A stretch of 64,000 bases of DNA from Orobanche coerulescens (lineage: Eukaryota > Streptophyta > Magnoliopsida > Lamiales > Orobanchaceae). Where the stretch lies: NCBI GenBank assembly GCA_033398695.1, contig CM065803.1:101668001-101732000 (forward strand). The letters are read 5' to 3'. The notes under the pieces are model-generated. The model had not been told where the DNA came from. It saw only the letters and a list, made by a program, of their open reading frames with translations, and searched no databases. The position numbers and the translations under genes are program-made. Positions 24,536 to 36,659 of the stretch are shown here, piece by piece; within the stretch, counting starts at the first letter, position 1, and the number at the start of each line of letters is the position of its first letter.

Positions 24536-25263
24536 ACCGAGGCAAGTACTCTAATTAGAATTGTTTATGTTATGACAATTATGATGTGATTGTATCGTGT
24601 AAATATGTTGTGAATATATGTCCACCATGCGTTGATCCGACGGGAATCATCATGGGAATCTATAGCCGTGGTGCTACTGGATCGCTGACAGTAGTTCCAC
24701 CATGTGTTGGTCCGACGGGATCATCATGGGAATCTATAGCTGTGTGCGCTGGATCGTTGGAATACCATCAGTATGTTGAAACTGTTATGATATGATATGT
24801 GTTGTGGGTATTCTCGTTGGAGAAATTTGTTATGATATAATTGTTGATTATATCACTATTGTATGATTATTGTACTTGTACTAACATCGTTGTGCTAACC
24901 CCTTCGGGGGTGAACATTTGTGTATGTTCAGGATCTAGGAGAGCGGGGAAACAACCACTGGAGATGCATGATGACGAGGGTGCAGAGTGATGTTCCGACC
25001 GGGTTTACTGTCTGTTAATTGTTGGTTATTTTAATAAGTACTCGAGTACGTCGTCGATTTATAATGTTTGGATTTTAGTGATGTAATAATAACTCTTCTT
25101 GGAATATTTGTAATTTTCGGTTTTGAATCAGTCGGTTGAATTTTATTTCAGAAATTTCTTAAACTGGTATCTGTTATTGTCATTTCCTTTATTTAGCCTT
25201 GTAAATTCTTATGTAAAGGATTTACGGTGCTGTAATATCCCTGAATATATCGGGGGTGTTACA
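24536..25263 (+). repeat. family A LTR, 3' fragment
   Basis: It matches the 3' part of the LTR at 42321-44655, from GAGGCAAGTACT to TGTTACA. It contains a duplicated GTCCGACGGGA block, GCTAACCCCTTCGGGGGTGAA and the U5 stem-loop (25201-25208 with 25218-25225). Confidence 0.82.
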
Positions 25264-26061
25264 GGCCGTGAATCGAATTATTAAACATTCGTACGACGTG
25301 AGATAAATCCTATATCATTTCTTTTGTTAAGGTTTGATCTTGTTGCGTGATTGATCGAGAGGGGCAACCTTCGAGTGTCTCGTTTTCGTGGAAGTATTGT
25401 TCTGTCTTCTAATCGAGGCAAGTACTCTAATTAGAATTGTTTATATTATGACAATTATGATGTGATTGTATCGTGTAAATATGTTGTGAATATATGTCCA
25501 CCATGCGTTGATCCGACGGGAATCATCATGGGAATCTATAGTCGTGTGCTGGATCGTTGGATGTAGTTCCACCATGTGTTGGTCCGACGGATCATCATGG
25601 GAATCTATAGCCGTGTGCTACTGGATCGTTGGAATACCACCAAGATGTTGAAACTGTTATGATATGATATGTGTTGTGGATATTCTCGTTGGAGAAACTT
25701 GTTATGATATAATTGTTGATTATATCACCGTTGTATGATTATTGTACTTGTACTAGCATCGTTGTGCTAACCCCTTCGGGGGTGAACATTGTGTTTGTTC
25801 AGGATCCAGGAGAACGGGGAAACAACCACTGGAGATGCATGACGACGAGGGTGCAAAGTGATGTTCCGGCCGAGTTTACTGTCTGTTATTTGTTGGTTAT
25901 TTCAATAAGTATTCGAGTACGTCGTCCGTTTATAATGTTTGGATTTTAGTGATGTAATGATAACTCTTCATTGGATATTTGTATTTCGGTTTTTGAACCA
26001 GACGGTTGTATTTTACTTCAGCAATTTCATAAAGCGGTATCTGTTATTGTCTTTTCTTTTA
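25264..26061 (+). repeat. family A LTR, second fragment fused to the first
   Basis: It starts mid-LTR (GGCCGTGAATCG, matching 43752) and ends near 26061, before the U5 stem-loop would occur. An LTR end is joined directly to the inside of a related LTR. Confidence 0.8.
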
Positions 26062-26590
26062 ATCAACCAAAATAGGAATTCACAGACCCTACTATGATGT
26101 CTGACATACTATTCCAATATGGAATTTCAACGACAAGGATGGGCCTACATGGCCAAAATAAAATACAACAACATACACGAGCCTTGCTCGGATAATACAA
26201 AACGACAACGACTGAACAAAATTGGAGTACTCCAAACTGTCTGACCAACATGAACACCAAAGTATCTCGGACTAGTATCGCTCGAATGCCTCGTCGCCAT
26301 CGTCATGCCCCTGTGTCTCAACTCTCTCCTCGTAAGCACCTAAAACATGAAAACATGTTCCGCCCCCACGGGGTCAGTCATCCAGAATAATGAATATCAA
26401 ATACATGCACAACATGATATGCATCCAAAGGCAGAATAAACAGTACAACAATGGTAGTACGAGATGCTCACAAACCAAAGTAAGAATCGAGCATTCGTGG
26501 AATACTATGCCCATGGCATACGATGAATACCTTCTCAATAGGCTAGAACATGAGTGCCCAATGGCAAATCATCAATATAGAACACAACAA
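26062..26590 (-). repeat. LTR-like 3' fragment of a further family (D)
   Basis: The minus strand has the GACTGACCCCGTGGGGGC motif (about 26353-26373) that marks the R/U5 side of the other LTRs. No TGTTACA end or U5 stem-loop is seen, so the end is truncated. No gene. Confidence 0.45.
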
Positions 26591-26894
26591 TACATTACCC
26601 GAAGGTAAATCAAACCAACGCTGAAATAAATAAGGATCACAATGCCCGAAGGCTCCAACGGAAATACCGATACATCACAATGGCCTGAAAGCCCTCAGCC
26701 GAAGCTGCCAAAATATCACGATGGCCTGAAAGCCGAACAACCCGAAGCTGCCAAAATATCACGATGGCCTGAAAGCCGAACAGCCCGAAGCTGTAAATCA
26801 TCACAATACAGATCTCAAAGAAACAAACCCGATTGTCGAGCATACCCCTCGGGCGTATGAAAGCTCAATCACAAAACGTCAAACTCATCCAATA
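26591..26894 (-). repeat. 304-bp direct repeat, copy 1, with 43-bp subrepeats
   Basis: Nearly identical to 29617-29920 and of equal length. It contains 43-bp units (GAAGCTGCCAAAATATCACG, starts 26701, 26744, 26787, plus a diverged earlier one). Confidence 0.85.
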
Positions 26895-27506
26895 CTATGG
26901 ACGATCAAAGTTGTACGGCTCAAAGATGGACATCACAGTACGCCCGATCCGGAAATGTGTCCGTGCACATGTCCGCCCCGTATATGGAATACAGAATATA
27001 CGTGGGACAATGTACCTAATTAGCCTCACGAAACTACGTCTCGTGTGCACAGTCCAATGCGGAATAATTTCCACCAATGACTATATATGTGCCTGGCTAA
27101 AAATCCTACACAATAACCAATCGGAACGCAGATATGATTCCGGATATGTCACGATACAACATGACAACGAAACTCAAAGGATAACAGATCCAATAAAAAT
27201 CATACGACTCACCAAGTGAACGATGACACACGAATAATGAAAGATCGACACGACCAACAATATTCAAAACAACCATCCTGGGATCAAAATCCCTAAGGAC
27301 CGATTAACACGAGCAACGATCACAACACAACAGTTCGGGAAATCCTCAACCTTCAAAGATCACAAAATTACCGAGTTCACAAGAAAAATAGTGTGCTGCC
27401 TTGAATCGGTCAACACGACAATAATAATTCAACGGATGGGAACTATCCTCGACAGTCCCAATTCAATACTTCGATTACCGTAGAACGGCCAATCGATAAC
27501 AATTAT

Positions 27507-27629
27507 ACAACGGATGGGAATTATCTTTTTGACAACGGATGGGAATTATCTTTTTGACAACGGATGGGAATTATCTTTTTGACAACGGATGGGAATTATC
27601 TTTTTGACAACGGATGGGAATTATCTTTG
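27507..27629 (+). repeat. perfect 25-bp tandem repeat, five copies
   Basis: Units begin ACAACGGATGGGAATTATC; four are identical and the last diverges at its end. Confidence 0.95.
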
Positions 27630-27830
27630 ATAATCCCAATTCAATATATCGATTACCTTTAGAGCGGACAATCGATAATAATTATACAACGGACGTCTCG
27701 ACACCTTTAATCGGTTACCGAGAACGAAGATGATAATCGAATACGTCAATGCCTTCAATCGGCCAAAACGACATCAATAGAAAAACACTGATATCAATAA
27801 CGACGATTCACAAAAAAATATCTTGATGGA

Positions 27831-27970
27831 ACATCAATCAATAATAACAATCGATACGTCGATGCCGCGAACCGGCTATCGACAACAATATCTCAAAGAA
27901 ACATCAATCAACAATAACAATCGATACGTCGATACCGCGAACCGGCTATCGACAACAATATTACCAACAA
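27831..27970 (+). repeat. 70-bp tandem duplication
   Basis: Two units beginning ACATCAATCA (27831 and 27901), with ATCGATACGTCGAT inside each. Confidence 0.9.
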
Positions 27971-28365
27971 GTATCGCAATGCCTTAAATCGGCCATTTAC
28001 GAACAACAATAATATTTGGCATAATTTTCCGAAGGGTATCGTATCAAACAATCCCCTGATATCAACAAAATCATAAAGAGATCAAGTCTCGAAATGATAC
28101 ACACATTCATACACATACATGATAACATTAATCTCATTGACCAGTACAAGTATAAAACTTGCCTCAAACCGAAGGCGAGAAAGTTCTTCCACGATCAACG
28201 TCCTACCACGAATAGATCAACGGCGTCCTCCGACAATCACAAGCACTCGAACAACCTTGAATGAAATACAATTCATTCGATAACACGATATCGATCGAAA
28301 ACAACACAATAGATAATTCCGATTCCAACACGAACACATACTATACTCGTATTTATCCGTATACA

Positions 28366-28372
28366 CACACAT

Positions 28373-28429
<57 letters not shown>

Positions 28430-28476
28430 ATAATATACATACGGTACACACATTACTAACACACACTCACTACATA

Positions 28477-28511
<35 letters not shown>

Positions 28512-28740
28512 TATATACTGCACATGAACACACTTCACAATTTATATATATATACACAACACATATATATATATATATATATATATTCTTATACAACACA
28601 CACACACACCACTGCACATTATATATATATATACAACACGCACACACCACTGCACATTATATATATACAACACACACACACCGCACGTTACATATATATA
28701 TATATAACACACATCTGTATATAATTATATATATATACAC
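28366..28740 (+). repeat. compound (TA)n/(TG)n/(AC)n microsatellite
   Basis: Runs of TA, TG and ACAC blocks, including a short repeated unit with CACACACACCACTGCACATT. Open frames here are artefacts of the repeat. Confidence 0.95.
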
Positions 28741-28769
28741 AGAACACACAACACAAGGACTTACCCGGA

Positions 28770-29260
28770 AAAATCGATCGGCCGGGCAACCTTCGCCGGA
28801 ATCCTATTGGAAAACAAAACTCGCCGGAAAATCGACCACGGGACCTCGGCCCAACTCCAGCCCGTTTCCGTCTATGGCCGGTTTTCACCCAACTCTCCGC
28901 CTGCAACTCCTCGCCGGAAATATGTCAAGCCTCCGTTCCGCCGTTTGTTCCGGACAAAAACCACCTCCGGTCGCCGGAAACAATGGAGAAGCGTCCATGG
29001 CCGGAAACCATGAAGAACCGGCGCCTGCTCCGCCTCGCCGGAAGAAAAAAAATGCCGGAACAGCTCGACCGGATTTGTAATGCCTCCCGATCCGGAAATT
29101 TCGATCGGCCGCCGCCGAGCTCTGGTCGCGAGCCGCCTGCCGCCGCCGAGCTTCAGTCATCGCCGGTGACGTCAGCCCTACCTCTGGTCGTCAACTCCAG
29201 TCCGTCGCCGGAAAATGGAGAAGCCACTGCCCGTCCTTAACTCTACCTCGCCGGAAAAAG
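28770..29260 (-). other. GC-rich block with repeated CGCCGGA motif
   Basis: TCGCCGGAA and CCGGAAA recur many times in about 490 bp, in sharp contrast to the AT-rich flanks. It could be the promoter cluster of the family D LTR, or a captured 5' exon region of a host gene. No conserved protein domain is recognised in any frame, and the motif is not clearly palindromic. Uncertain. Confidence 0.35.
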
Positions 29261-29382
29261 AAATGGGAGAGATGGAGAGAAGAGAGAGAGGACGAGAGGG
29301 AGAGATGACGGAGAGAGAGATGGCAAGAAAAAAAATGAGAGAGGGAACGAGAGAGAGAGGACAAGAGAGAGAATGATATATA

Positions 29383-29416
<34 letters not shown>

Positions 29417-29502
29417 ATATAATGAGGGAAGGTGAGGGAAGAATCACAAGGTAGGTAACGTGAGGGAGGTGATAATATTATATATATATATATATATATA
29501 AA
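29250..29502 (+). repeat. GA-rich purine tract and (TA)n runs
   Basis: GAGAGAGA-rich sequence to about 29375, then TA repeats at 29384-29417 and 29478-29502. Confidence 0.9.
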
Positions 29503-29565
29503 TGATACCCCAAAGATACCCTTGCCCCGAAAGTTGACCACGAGGAAGGTTTCCACCACCTACCA

Positions 29566-29602
29566 CGCATTACGTACGTAACCTCAGGGCGTAACGTACG
29601 TA
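29566..29602 (+). promoter_or_regulatory. two ACGTACGTAA palindromes
   Basis: ATTACGTACGTAAC and TAACGTACGTAATC, members of the same palindrome class as in families A and C. Confidence 0.4.
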
Positions 29603-29616
29603 ATCCTAATAAATTA

Positions 29617-29920
29617 TACATTACCCGAAGGTAAATCAAACCAACGCTGAAATAAATAAGGATCACAATGCCCGAAGGCTCCAACGGAAATACCGATACA
29701 TCACAATGGCCTGAAAGCCCTCAGCCGAAGCTGCCAAAATATCACGATGGCCTAAAAGCCAAACAGCCCGAAGCTGCCAAAATATCACGATGGCCTGAAA
29801 GCCGAACAGCCCGAAGCTATAAATCATCACAATACAGATCTCAAAGAAACAAACATGACTGTCGAACATACCCCTCGGGCGTATGAACGCTCAATCACAA
29901 AACGTCAAAGTCATCCAATA
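29617..29920 (-). repeat. 304-bp direct repeat, copy 2
   Basis: Same sequence as 26591-26894 with a few substitutions. Here it lies nine bases from a family C primer binding site. Confidence 0.85.
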
Positions 29921-29928
29921 TGTTTATT

Positions 29929-29939
29929 CTCCGATACCA
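29929..29939 (-). other. primer binding site beside family C LTR
   Basis: The minus strand reads TGTTACAGAATATGGTATCGG across the LTR end and PBS region. TGGTATCGGAG differs from the initiator-Met complement by one base. It identifies 29945-33742 as a 5' LTR. Confidence 0.85.
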
Positions 29940-32323
29940 TATTCTGTAACACCCCCAGATCCGAACGGGAATATTACAGCGCCGTGGGCCCCGAGATGGA
30001 ACCCACAAGGCTGAAGGAAATTTTCGCAAACATTTACAAACGCCCAAGAGGCTAACGACGGTATTATCTATTAAAAACATTCGAAGATTTATAAAACACA
30101 TTTATCAAACCGTCGTAAAAACTCATTTCAAACCACAAGGCCCAAAATGCCAAAACTCAACAGTTTAAAAACACATACGTTAAGCTATCGCTTACACGTA
30201 CCGACAGAATAGATTTAGAAAATAATTGCCAAAGTAACCTAAGTTACCAGATACCAAAAAGGTCATTTAAAAATACTCACGCAGCGGATAAAGACAAACA
30301 ATTAAAATACTCTAGCAGCAGAATATAACAACTGATCAGAAACTCAAAACACAAATACATGCCCTTGCCAGTATCCTCCGGGAAGTTCATCTCTCCACGA
30401 CCGCTACAAGCTTGATAATCCAAGAACCTAAAAAGAAAGCCCACGACGGGGTCAGCCATAATATCCAACAATGATAACCATCACATCTCGTCAATAATTA
30501 CATATCAATGGAAATACTAAGTAAGAATACGACCAATGTAATATTACCATCGTAACTTTACGAGAATCCACGATTCGTATCCTTAACAACACATTAAAAT
30601 AATACCGAAATATCTGTATGGTATCTCAACAATACTCAAGGTTCTCAAAATATTATCATAACTCGCGATACGGAAATTATACCAACTCTGGCCAATTCAA
30701 TCCATCGGATAACATCGACAATTCCAATACGATAATCGATTGTCCATCAAAGACAAGTATCAAGGAAATACGGAACATACCTCAAGATACGAAATACCAT
30801 TACCATCACGTCAGTCTAATCCGAGATCAGATCAACACAACATACGGACATGGTCCTAACACAAGACCTACAAATGCATACTCATATGACAACGTCAATA
30901 TGATCACAACAATAATGACAATGTATACTTATGGCCACCCATAATATACATATGCACAATAACAACAACATATGGTAATCCAACGATCCAATGCACACAG
31001 CTATAGATTCCAATGATGATCCCATCGGACCAACGCATGGTGGCATTACATCGGCCCAAATGATCCAACAAGACACAACTATAGATTCCCATGATGATCC
31101 CGTCGGACCAACGCATGGTGGACATATGACAACAATGCACAACTACACAAAACAACAGTGCACAATACACGACAACAATAATGCACAAATGCATGACAAC
31201 AACGATACACGAATGTATCACGACATGATCGACACAAATGACAGAAATGATTAAAATACTTGCTCCGAGTCCTTCGAGAGCAATCTCGATATCTAAACCA
31301 TCACCAACCATTATTCTGAATATTCACCGATCCAAAACATCACGGACGATAGATAATTCATGTTTTCGTCAATACCATGATGTATCCTCGATAACAAATA
31401 TACCAACGACAATTGTAAATCATATACATTATGATTTAAATTCCCAAAACTCGAATACAACCTATAATTCCAAATCTCCTGTGATTACGATTATACATTG
31501 CTATACGAATTATAAACGAATGAAACTGAAACCATTCATTAAATATTATAAACTGAGCAAGTATTAACTTGCCTCGATACCAATGAAGCCGTTACCAATT
31601 CCTTGCCGTCGTCTACAAGTCCCTCGGCCCTGATCAAAGCAATCTACGAACATTCTTGAATACGACCGCAAAGCATGGTTCTAAACATCGATCAATAATA
31701 TCAACCTATTACAATAATCGATTTAACATACATTCGATAACAATCAACAATCGATATAACTAATCCACAAACCCAACGATTCCAAAATATCTCGATTAAA
31801 CACAAGTCCGAACAATCTAACTCAAACAATAACGAATTCATTCCCATGATTCCACAAAGCCCATATATCGATTCGATAAGGCGAGTATACAAACTTAACC
31901 AAAATATTCCAATCAATTTCTCTTTCAAGACTTCAATCAAACACCTTGAAGGTGGAATTCAAAGGTATATTCGAATCATCAATCAACAAACACCAACCAC
32001 ATCAAGAACACGAAGAACATAATCACAAACATATATATCCTTCAACATTACATGATTCTAGCCATCGATACGAACTAAACCACCAAAATATATCAAAAAT
32101 CTCAAACATCCCAAAATATTAGAGTTCAAGCCAATTACCTTCAATCCGGCGAAAGAATCAATAATGATGTTATAATCCTTGTTCCAAGCTTTCCTAGATG
32201 TTATCACTTGATAAACCAACTCAAAAGCTGAGGTTTAGGGGTTAAAAACCGAGTTTGGGTGATTTGGGACGAAAGGGGATCGTGTAGGATGGGTTGGAAA
32301 ATGAAATTACCAACTGCTTTACG

Positions 32324-32495
32324 TTTTTATACGCCCAGGCATGTTAGCGTACGCTAGCTTCATCAATAGTATGCGCTACCTGTTCCCAGAATACAGACAT
32401 TATAGTTTTTGCCATTTTGAGCATAACTCACTCATCCGGACTCCGATTAACTCACCGTTTGAACCATTAGAAAGCTAACTCGATGCTCTATTATA
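32324..32495 (-). promoter_or_regulatory. conserved box, palindromes and TATAAAAA
   Basis: It matches 8332-8493 in order and content, on the opposite strand. Confidence 0.62.
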
Positions 32496-32982
32496 CTATT
32501 ATGTTTCATATCATATACACCAAGAATCATAATCACTTGCATGTTCATCATCATACGAAGTAAACAATAACAACAACATTAAAAACCCGAAATGAAGGGA
32601 GATATTAACCAACATATCTCTTGAAGAAAAACAACACCGTTCAAAACCACACGAATCATATCAATATCCGCATATCAACCATATTATCAACATAACTCAG
32701 TAATCCATCTCATAACCATACTCATCAACTCATAAACATGACGATCATCAACTCAAGAACATCATATATAATCCAAAATGAAATCCCAAAGTGGAGAGTA
32801 ATTACCTCTTTGAAGGAATGGATTGAATCCCAAGGTTGAATCCGTTTTCAATCACTTCCAAGCTTCAAATATTGTTAGGAATGATCAACTCAAGTGTTTG
32901 GGACCTCAACTTCTCTCTAAGACCTCTCTCTATTGGTTCACATGAAGAAATGGATGGAAATGACGAATAATGGCCAACTGCA

Positions 32983-33513
32983 CTTATATATATACTGTAC
33001 ATTACTAACGTATGCTAACATCTTCAGTTAACGTACGTTACACACTTAGCGTGCGCTAACTGTCTTTGTTAGCGTGCGCTATCGAAGTCCAGAGGCAACT
33101 ATCTTACTGCATGAAGTGATTTACGTACGCAATGCCCATGCAATAGCGTACGTAAATGCCTCTATTTAGCGTATGCAAGTGTCCTACCTTAGCGTGCGCT
33201 ACTCATAGTTGACTCGTTTGTCTGTATGCTTCCGAAGACAGGTCCACACGCCGAAAGTGCTGATGGGGATAATATTCCTTTTTGTCCGATATACAGTTAG
33301 CGTGCGCTAATCAACATGCATTAGCGTGCGCTATCACTACATTACAACATCCGTTGACTTATCAGAACGTGCGTCGAAAGTGGCCTGATCCACACGCAGA
33401 TTCCTTCCGATCTGACTGCATTAGCGTGCGTTATCTTATATCCGTAGCGTGCGCTAAACCTGCACGATAGCGTGCACTACTCATGATTATTAGCGTGCGC
33501 TAATAATGTTACA
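32983..33513 (-). promoter_or_regulatory. long TAGCGYRCGCTA palindrome cluster and TATA box
   Basis: The longest version of the cluster, about 510 bp. It includes 278 bp missing from 3861-4084. The missing part is bounded by two copies of TAGCGTGCRCTACTCAT (33190-33206 and 33468-33484). Confidence 0.7.
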
Positions 33514-33742
33514 CTTGGCCATTTTCAGCTATTCTTGTCCAACGTCTCAACATACAGAATACGAACATACGGAATACTGAATACATATACTTCTTACATC
33601 CAATTGTCGACCAAGTACGACAATTATACAAATACAGATGTCTCGGTCCTTCAATTATTTTACCCATACTGTACAGATTCCACGCTGTACAACATAACTC
33701 GGATAACATTAAACAATAGTAATAGAAATTTCGGATATTACA

Positions 33743-34268
33743 GCATGTATGAATATACGCGTGATATGTTTCTTGCATGTTACGAGAAATTAAAAACATT
33801 AAGGCTAATATAACTAAGTGATTAAATTAATTTATTTTTTAAATAAAATCAAATTGGTCTCCATAATTGATTTAAATTGTGAAGTAATTAGCATGCGCGT
33901 TGACATTAGGGTCTTCCTCCATATCGGATGTGCTAATTATAGGTTCACTAGTTTTAAATTTCAAATGATAACAAAATGTAAATATTATTTTTAATGATAG
34001 GACCTCTCCATCTGTAGGATTATTATTTAAAAGATAATATTTTAAGATTGTTAAATTATGGTGTTCACTTAGGTGTATTAATTAATAAACCAACTATTAA
34101 TTTTACTTGTCATAACGTAAATTGACTAGATAGTAAAACTAAAGACGTAAAACTCTACTTTAAAAATGTGTGTGCAAACGTCCACACGATCGTGGCCATA
34201 TGGGTTTCTCTAGGTGTTGGTTGCTAGCATATATATTGTGTTTTTGAGGTTTTTCAATATATTTTGCT
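33743..34268. other. AT-rich region, nothing recognised
   Basis: It lies between the family C LTR and the copia gag gene. No LTR matching 38317-38593 is present, so the copia element lacks a recognisable 5' LTR. No PBS seen. Confidence 0.6.
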
Positions 34269-34307
34269 ATGGACTATGTGATGAATATTTTTAATTTTTA
34301 TCTCAAG

Positions 34308-35112
34308 ATGTCTTTCAATCCACTTGCTGTAATTCTCAAAGAAAAAAAACTAGATGGCACTAACTTTGCTGATTGGAAACGTAATCTTAATATTGTCCTG
34401 ACTACTGAAGAACACAAGTTTGTTCTAACTGAGGAATTTCCATTGGAACCAGATGCGGATTCGACACCCGATGAGGTGAAAGAATATTGCAGATGGATGA
34501 AATCTGATGAGATGGCTCACTGTTACATCTTGACTTCTTTAGCAAATGCGTTGCAGCATGAGCATCAGAGTATGGGCACGGCCGCGGAAATGATGAAAAA
34601 TCTCGGTGAGATGTTTGGTCATCAAAACTGGGCGGCTAGGCAAAATTCTATGAGGGTCTTGATGACGACCCAAATTCCTAAAGGAACCCCAGTAAGATAT
34701 CATGTTTTAAAGATGATTTCTCATCTAAATGAACACGATATCTTAGGGGATACTATCGATGCGGAAAGGCAGGTCGATATCATCTTATGCAGCTTACCTA
34801 GGAGCTTTGAGCAGTTCCACCTAAACTACAATATCAATCGTAGGGAGTGTACCTTGGCGGAATTGCTGACAGAGCTTCAAGATGCAGAAGGTCTCTTTAG
34901 GCAAGGGTATCAAGTTCTTGCAGCTACTGGTGTTTTGACTTCTAAACCCAAGTGGGGGAAGAAGAAGAAACAAGTGAGCCAAAATAAAGTAGCAACTCTC
35001 AAGGTAAAGAGCAAGGCTCCTCATCCTGAGACGAACAAAAATCCCAAAGGAAAGTGCTACAAGTGTGGTCAGAAATGACATTTTAAAGCGGACTGCCTTG
35101 CTCTTAAGAAAG
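34308..35112 (+). pseudogene. gag: copia gag pseudogene
   Basis: Capsid-type Gag of the UBN2 class: NPLAVILKEKKLDGTNFADW near the start, FEQFHLNYN in the middle, Lys-rich linker, then one CCHC zinc knuckle. The start is placed at Met 34308, before SFNPLAVIL, as in copia Gag proteins; an upstream in-frame Met at 34269 also exists. A TGA at 35076 falls inside the zinc knuckle, where CYKCGQK is followed by HFKADC. The frame continues unbroken into protease, so a single base change (Gly codon GGA to TGA is likely) ended the protein. Confidence 0.88.
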
Positions 35113-35114
35113 GT

Positions 35115-35609
35115 ATGTCTCGTGCACTAGTAGTCAAAATATGTTTGGCAGCTTGTTCTTCCACTTTGTGGATAGTTGATTCAGGCTCCACTGATCATGT
35201 TTGCTTTGACTCGCATGGTTTTCAGGTAACCAAGCAGCTTAGTGCGGGCGAGATCACCATCAACTGGGGTGATTATTCCAGGCTTATGGTTGTTGCAGTG
35301 GGAGTCGTGCAGTTGAAAATTAATGATAAAATATTAGTCCTCAATAATGTATTATTAGTACCAGATTTTAATATCATTTTAATTTTGGTTTTTAAATTAA
35401 AATGTGATGGTTATTCAGTTTCTTTTGATGATGATGCTATTATTAGAAGAAGAAACAGTGAATATATTTGCATAGGTATTTTACTGTATGTTATTAATGC
35501 TGCACAAACTCCAATGTATAAACACAAATCACTTAACTCTTTGTCTAAACCTAAAAAGAGAAAAGAACCTCCGAGCATAAACCAAACATATCTGTGGCAT
35601 TTACGGTAA
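35115..35609 (+). pseudogene. pol: copia protease and pre-integrase region
   Basis: LWIVDSGSTDHVC is the aspartic protease active site (DSG) of copia elements. The frame continues to LWHLR of the GAG-pre-integrase zinc-binding domain, where TAA at 35607 stands for the Leu expected in the LWHLRLGH motif. The reading frame is the same as gag, as expected for a single copia polyprotein. Protease cleaves the polyprotein; this copy is truncated by the stop. Confidence 0.87.
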
Positions 35610-36614
35610 GGTCATGTAAACCTTAGGAGAATTCAAAGATTGGTGGATGATGGCCAATTGGATGACCTCCAAGTTGAGTCATTTCCAATTTGTGAATCCT
35701 GTCTCGAAGGTAAGATGACAAAAAGGGTCTTTAAGATCAAGGGAAACCGTGCTCAGATGTGTTGGAATTGGTTCATACGGATGTCTGTGGTCCAATGAAT
35801 ATCCAGGCTAGGGGTGGTTTTGAATACTTCATCACGTTTATAGATGATTATTCGAGATATGAATACATCTATTTGACATGACGTAAGTCTGAAGCCTTTG
35901 ACAAGTTCAGAGACTTCAAGGCTGAAACAGAGAAGCGTCATGGGAAGAGTATCAAGTCACTGTGATTTGGTCGTGGTGGCGAATACCTTAGTAGAGAGTT
36001 TTTGGATTTCTTGGCAAATGAGGGGATTTCGTCCCAAACCACTGCACCGATAACTCCACAACAAAATGGTGTTGCTGAGAGAAGGTACATAACTCTTTTA
36101 GAAATGGTTAGCTCAATGATGAGTTATTCGGATTTACCTATTTCGTTTTGGGAATACGCCATAGAAACAGGGCGTACATTCTAAACTTGGTGCCTTTGAA
36201 ATCAGTTCCAAAGCACCTACAGAACTGTGGAGTGGGCGAAAGCCCACTCTAGGACATGTTCGGATTTTGGGTACTCTAGCACATGTGCTAAATAAGGAAG
36301 CTGATAAGTTGGCATCTCATACAGAAGTACGAGTGTTTGTAGGATATCCTGAGGGAACGAAGGGTGACTTGTTCTATAGTCCCCAGGATCATAAGGTCAT
36401 TGTTAGCACCAATGCCCGATTCCTGAAAGAGGATTATATGATTAGTCACAAGCCCAGGAGAGAAATTATTCTGGAAGAGTTGAGGGGCGAGACTCCGTCT
36501 ATACCAATCATACAATCGCCAACTAAGACTGCACCACGTATCGATTTTGAGATTTTTACACCAACTCAGGATCTGCCTCGTCGTAGTGGTAGGGTTGTTC
36601 GTCAACCGGAATGA
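35610..36614 (+). pseudogene. pol: copia integrase pseudogene
   Basis: Past the stop, GHVNLRRIQRLV and the CESCLEGKM zinc-binding pair are readable. After a frameshift near 35755 come HTDVCGP (first catalytic Asp), FITFIDDYSRY, stops at about 35880 and 35961, and GRGGEY, where the second catalytic Asp (normally DRGGEY) is Gly. The Glu in GVAERR is present. Stop TAA at 36182; the C-terminal region continues in another frame (LASHTEVRVFVGYPEGTKG) to 36614. With a missing catalytic Asp and several stops it cannot be active. Confidence 0.87.
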
Positions 36615-36659
36615 TTCATAGGCGTGGGACAGTCTTTGGACTCAATCCCAGGCGAATAT

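Larger units (their letters stand above)
26895..28359 (-). other. family D non-coding region
   Basis: No protein domain seen on either strand. It holds two short tandem arrays (27507-27629 and 27831-27970). The motif AACTTGCCTC (28157-28166), reverse of GAGGCAAGT, also occurs in the transcribed part of other LTRs, which supports a minus-strand LTR. Confidence 0.4.
29945..33742 (-). repeat. family C 5' LTR, complete, minus strand (about 3.8 kb)
   Basis: It starts TGTAATATCC at 33742 and ends GGGGGTGTTACA at 29945. In minus-strand order: palindrome cluster (33513-33006), TATATATATAAG (32995-32983), box (about 32495-32410), a shorter palindrome pair and TATAAAAA (32331-32324), duplicated GTCCGACGGGATCATC blocks (about 31130-31000), GGCTGACCCC (30462) and U5 stem-loop (29984-29991 with 29999-30006). 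Its internal region is lost apart from the PBS. No gene. Confidence 0.87.

Noticed and set aside
28217..28724. Open frames of Tyr/Ile/Thr/His repeats
   Set aside because: Translation of dinucleotide microsatellites.
33743..34268. 5' LTR of the copia element
   Set aside because: No stretch matches the 3' LTR at 38317-38593, and no PBS is visible.
36288..36605. Antisense open frames within the copia and gypsy pol regions
   Set aside because: Shadows of the sense coding frames, with no independent domain.
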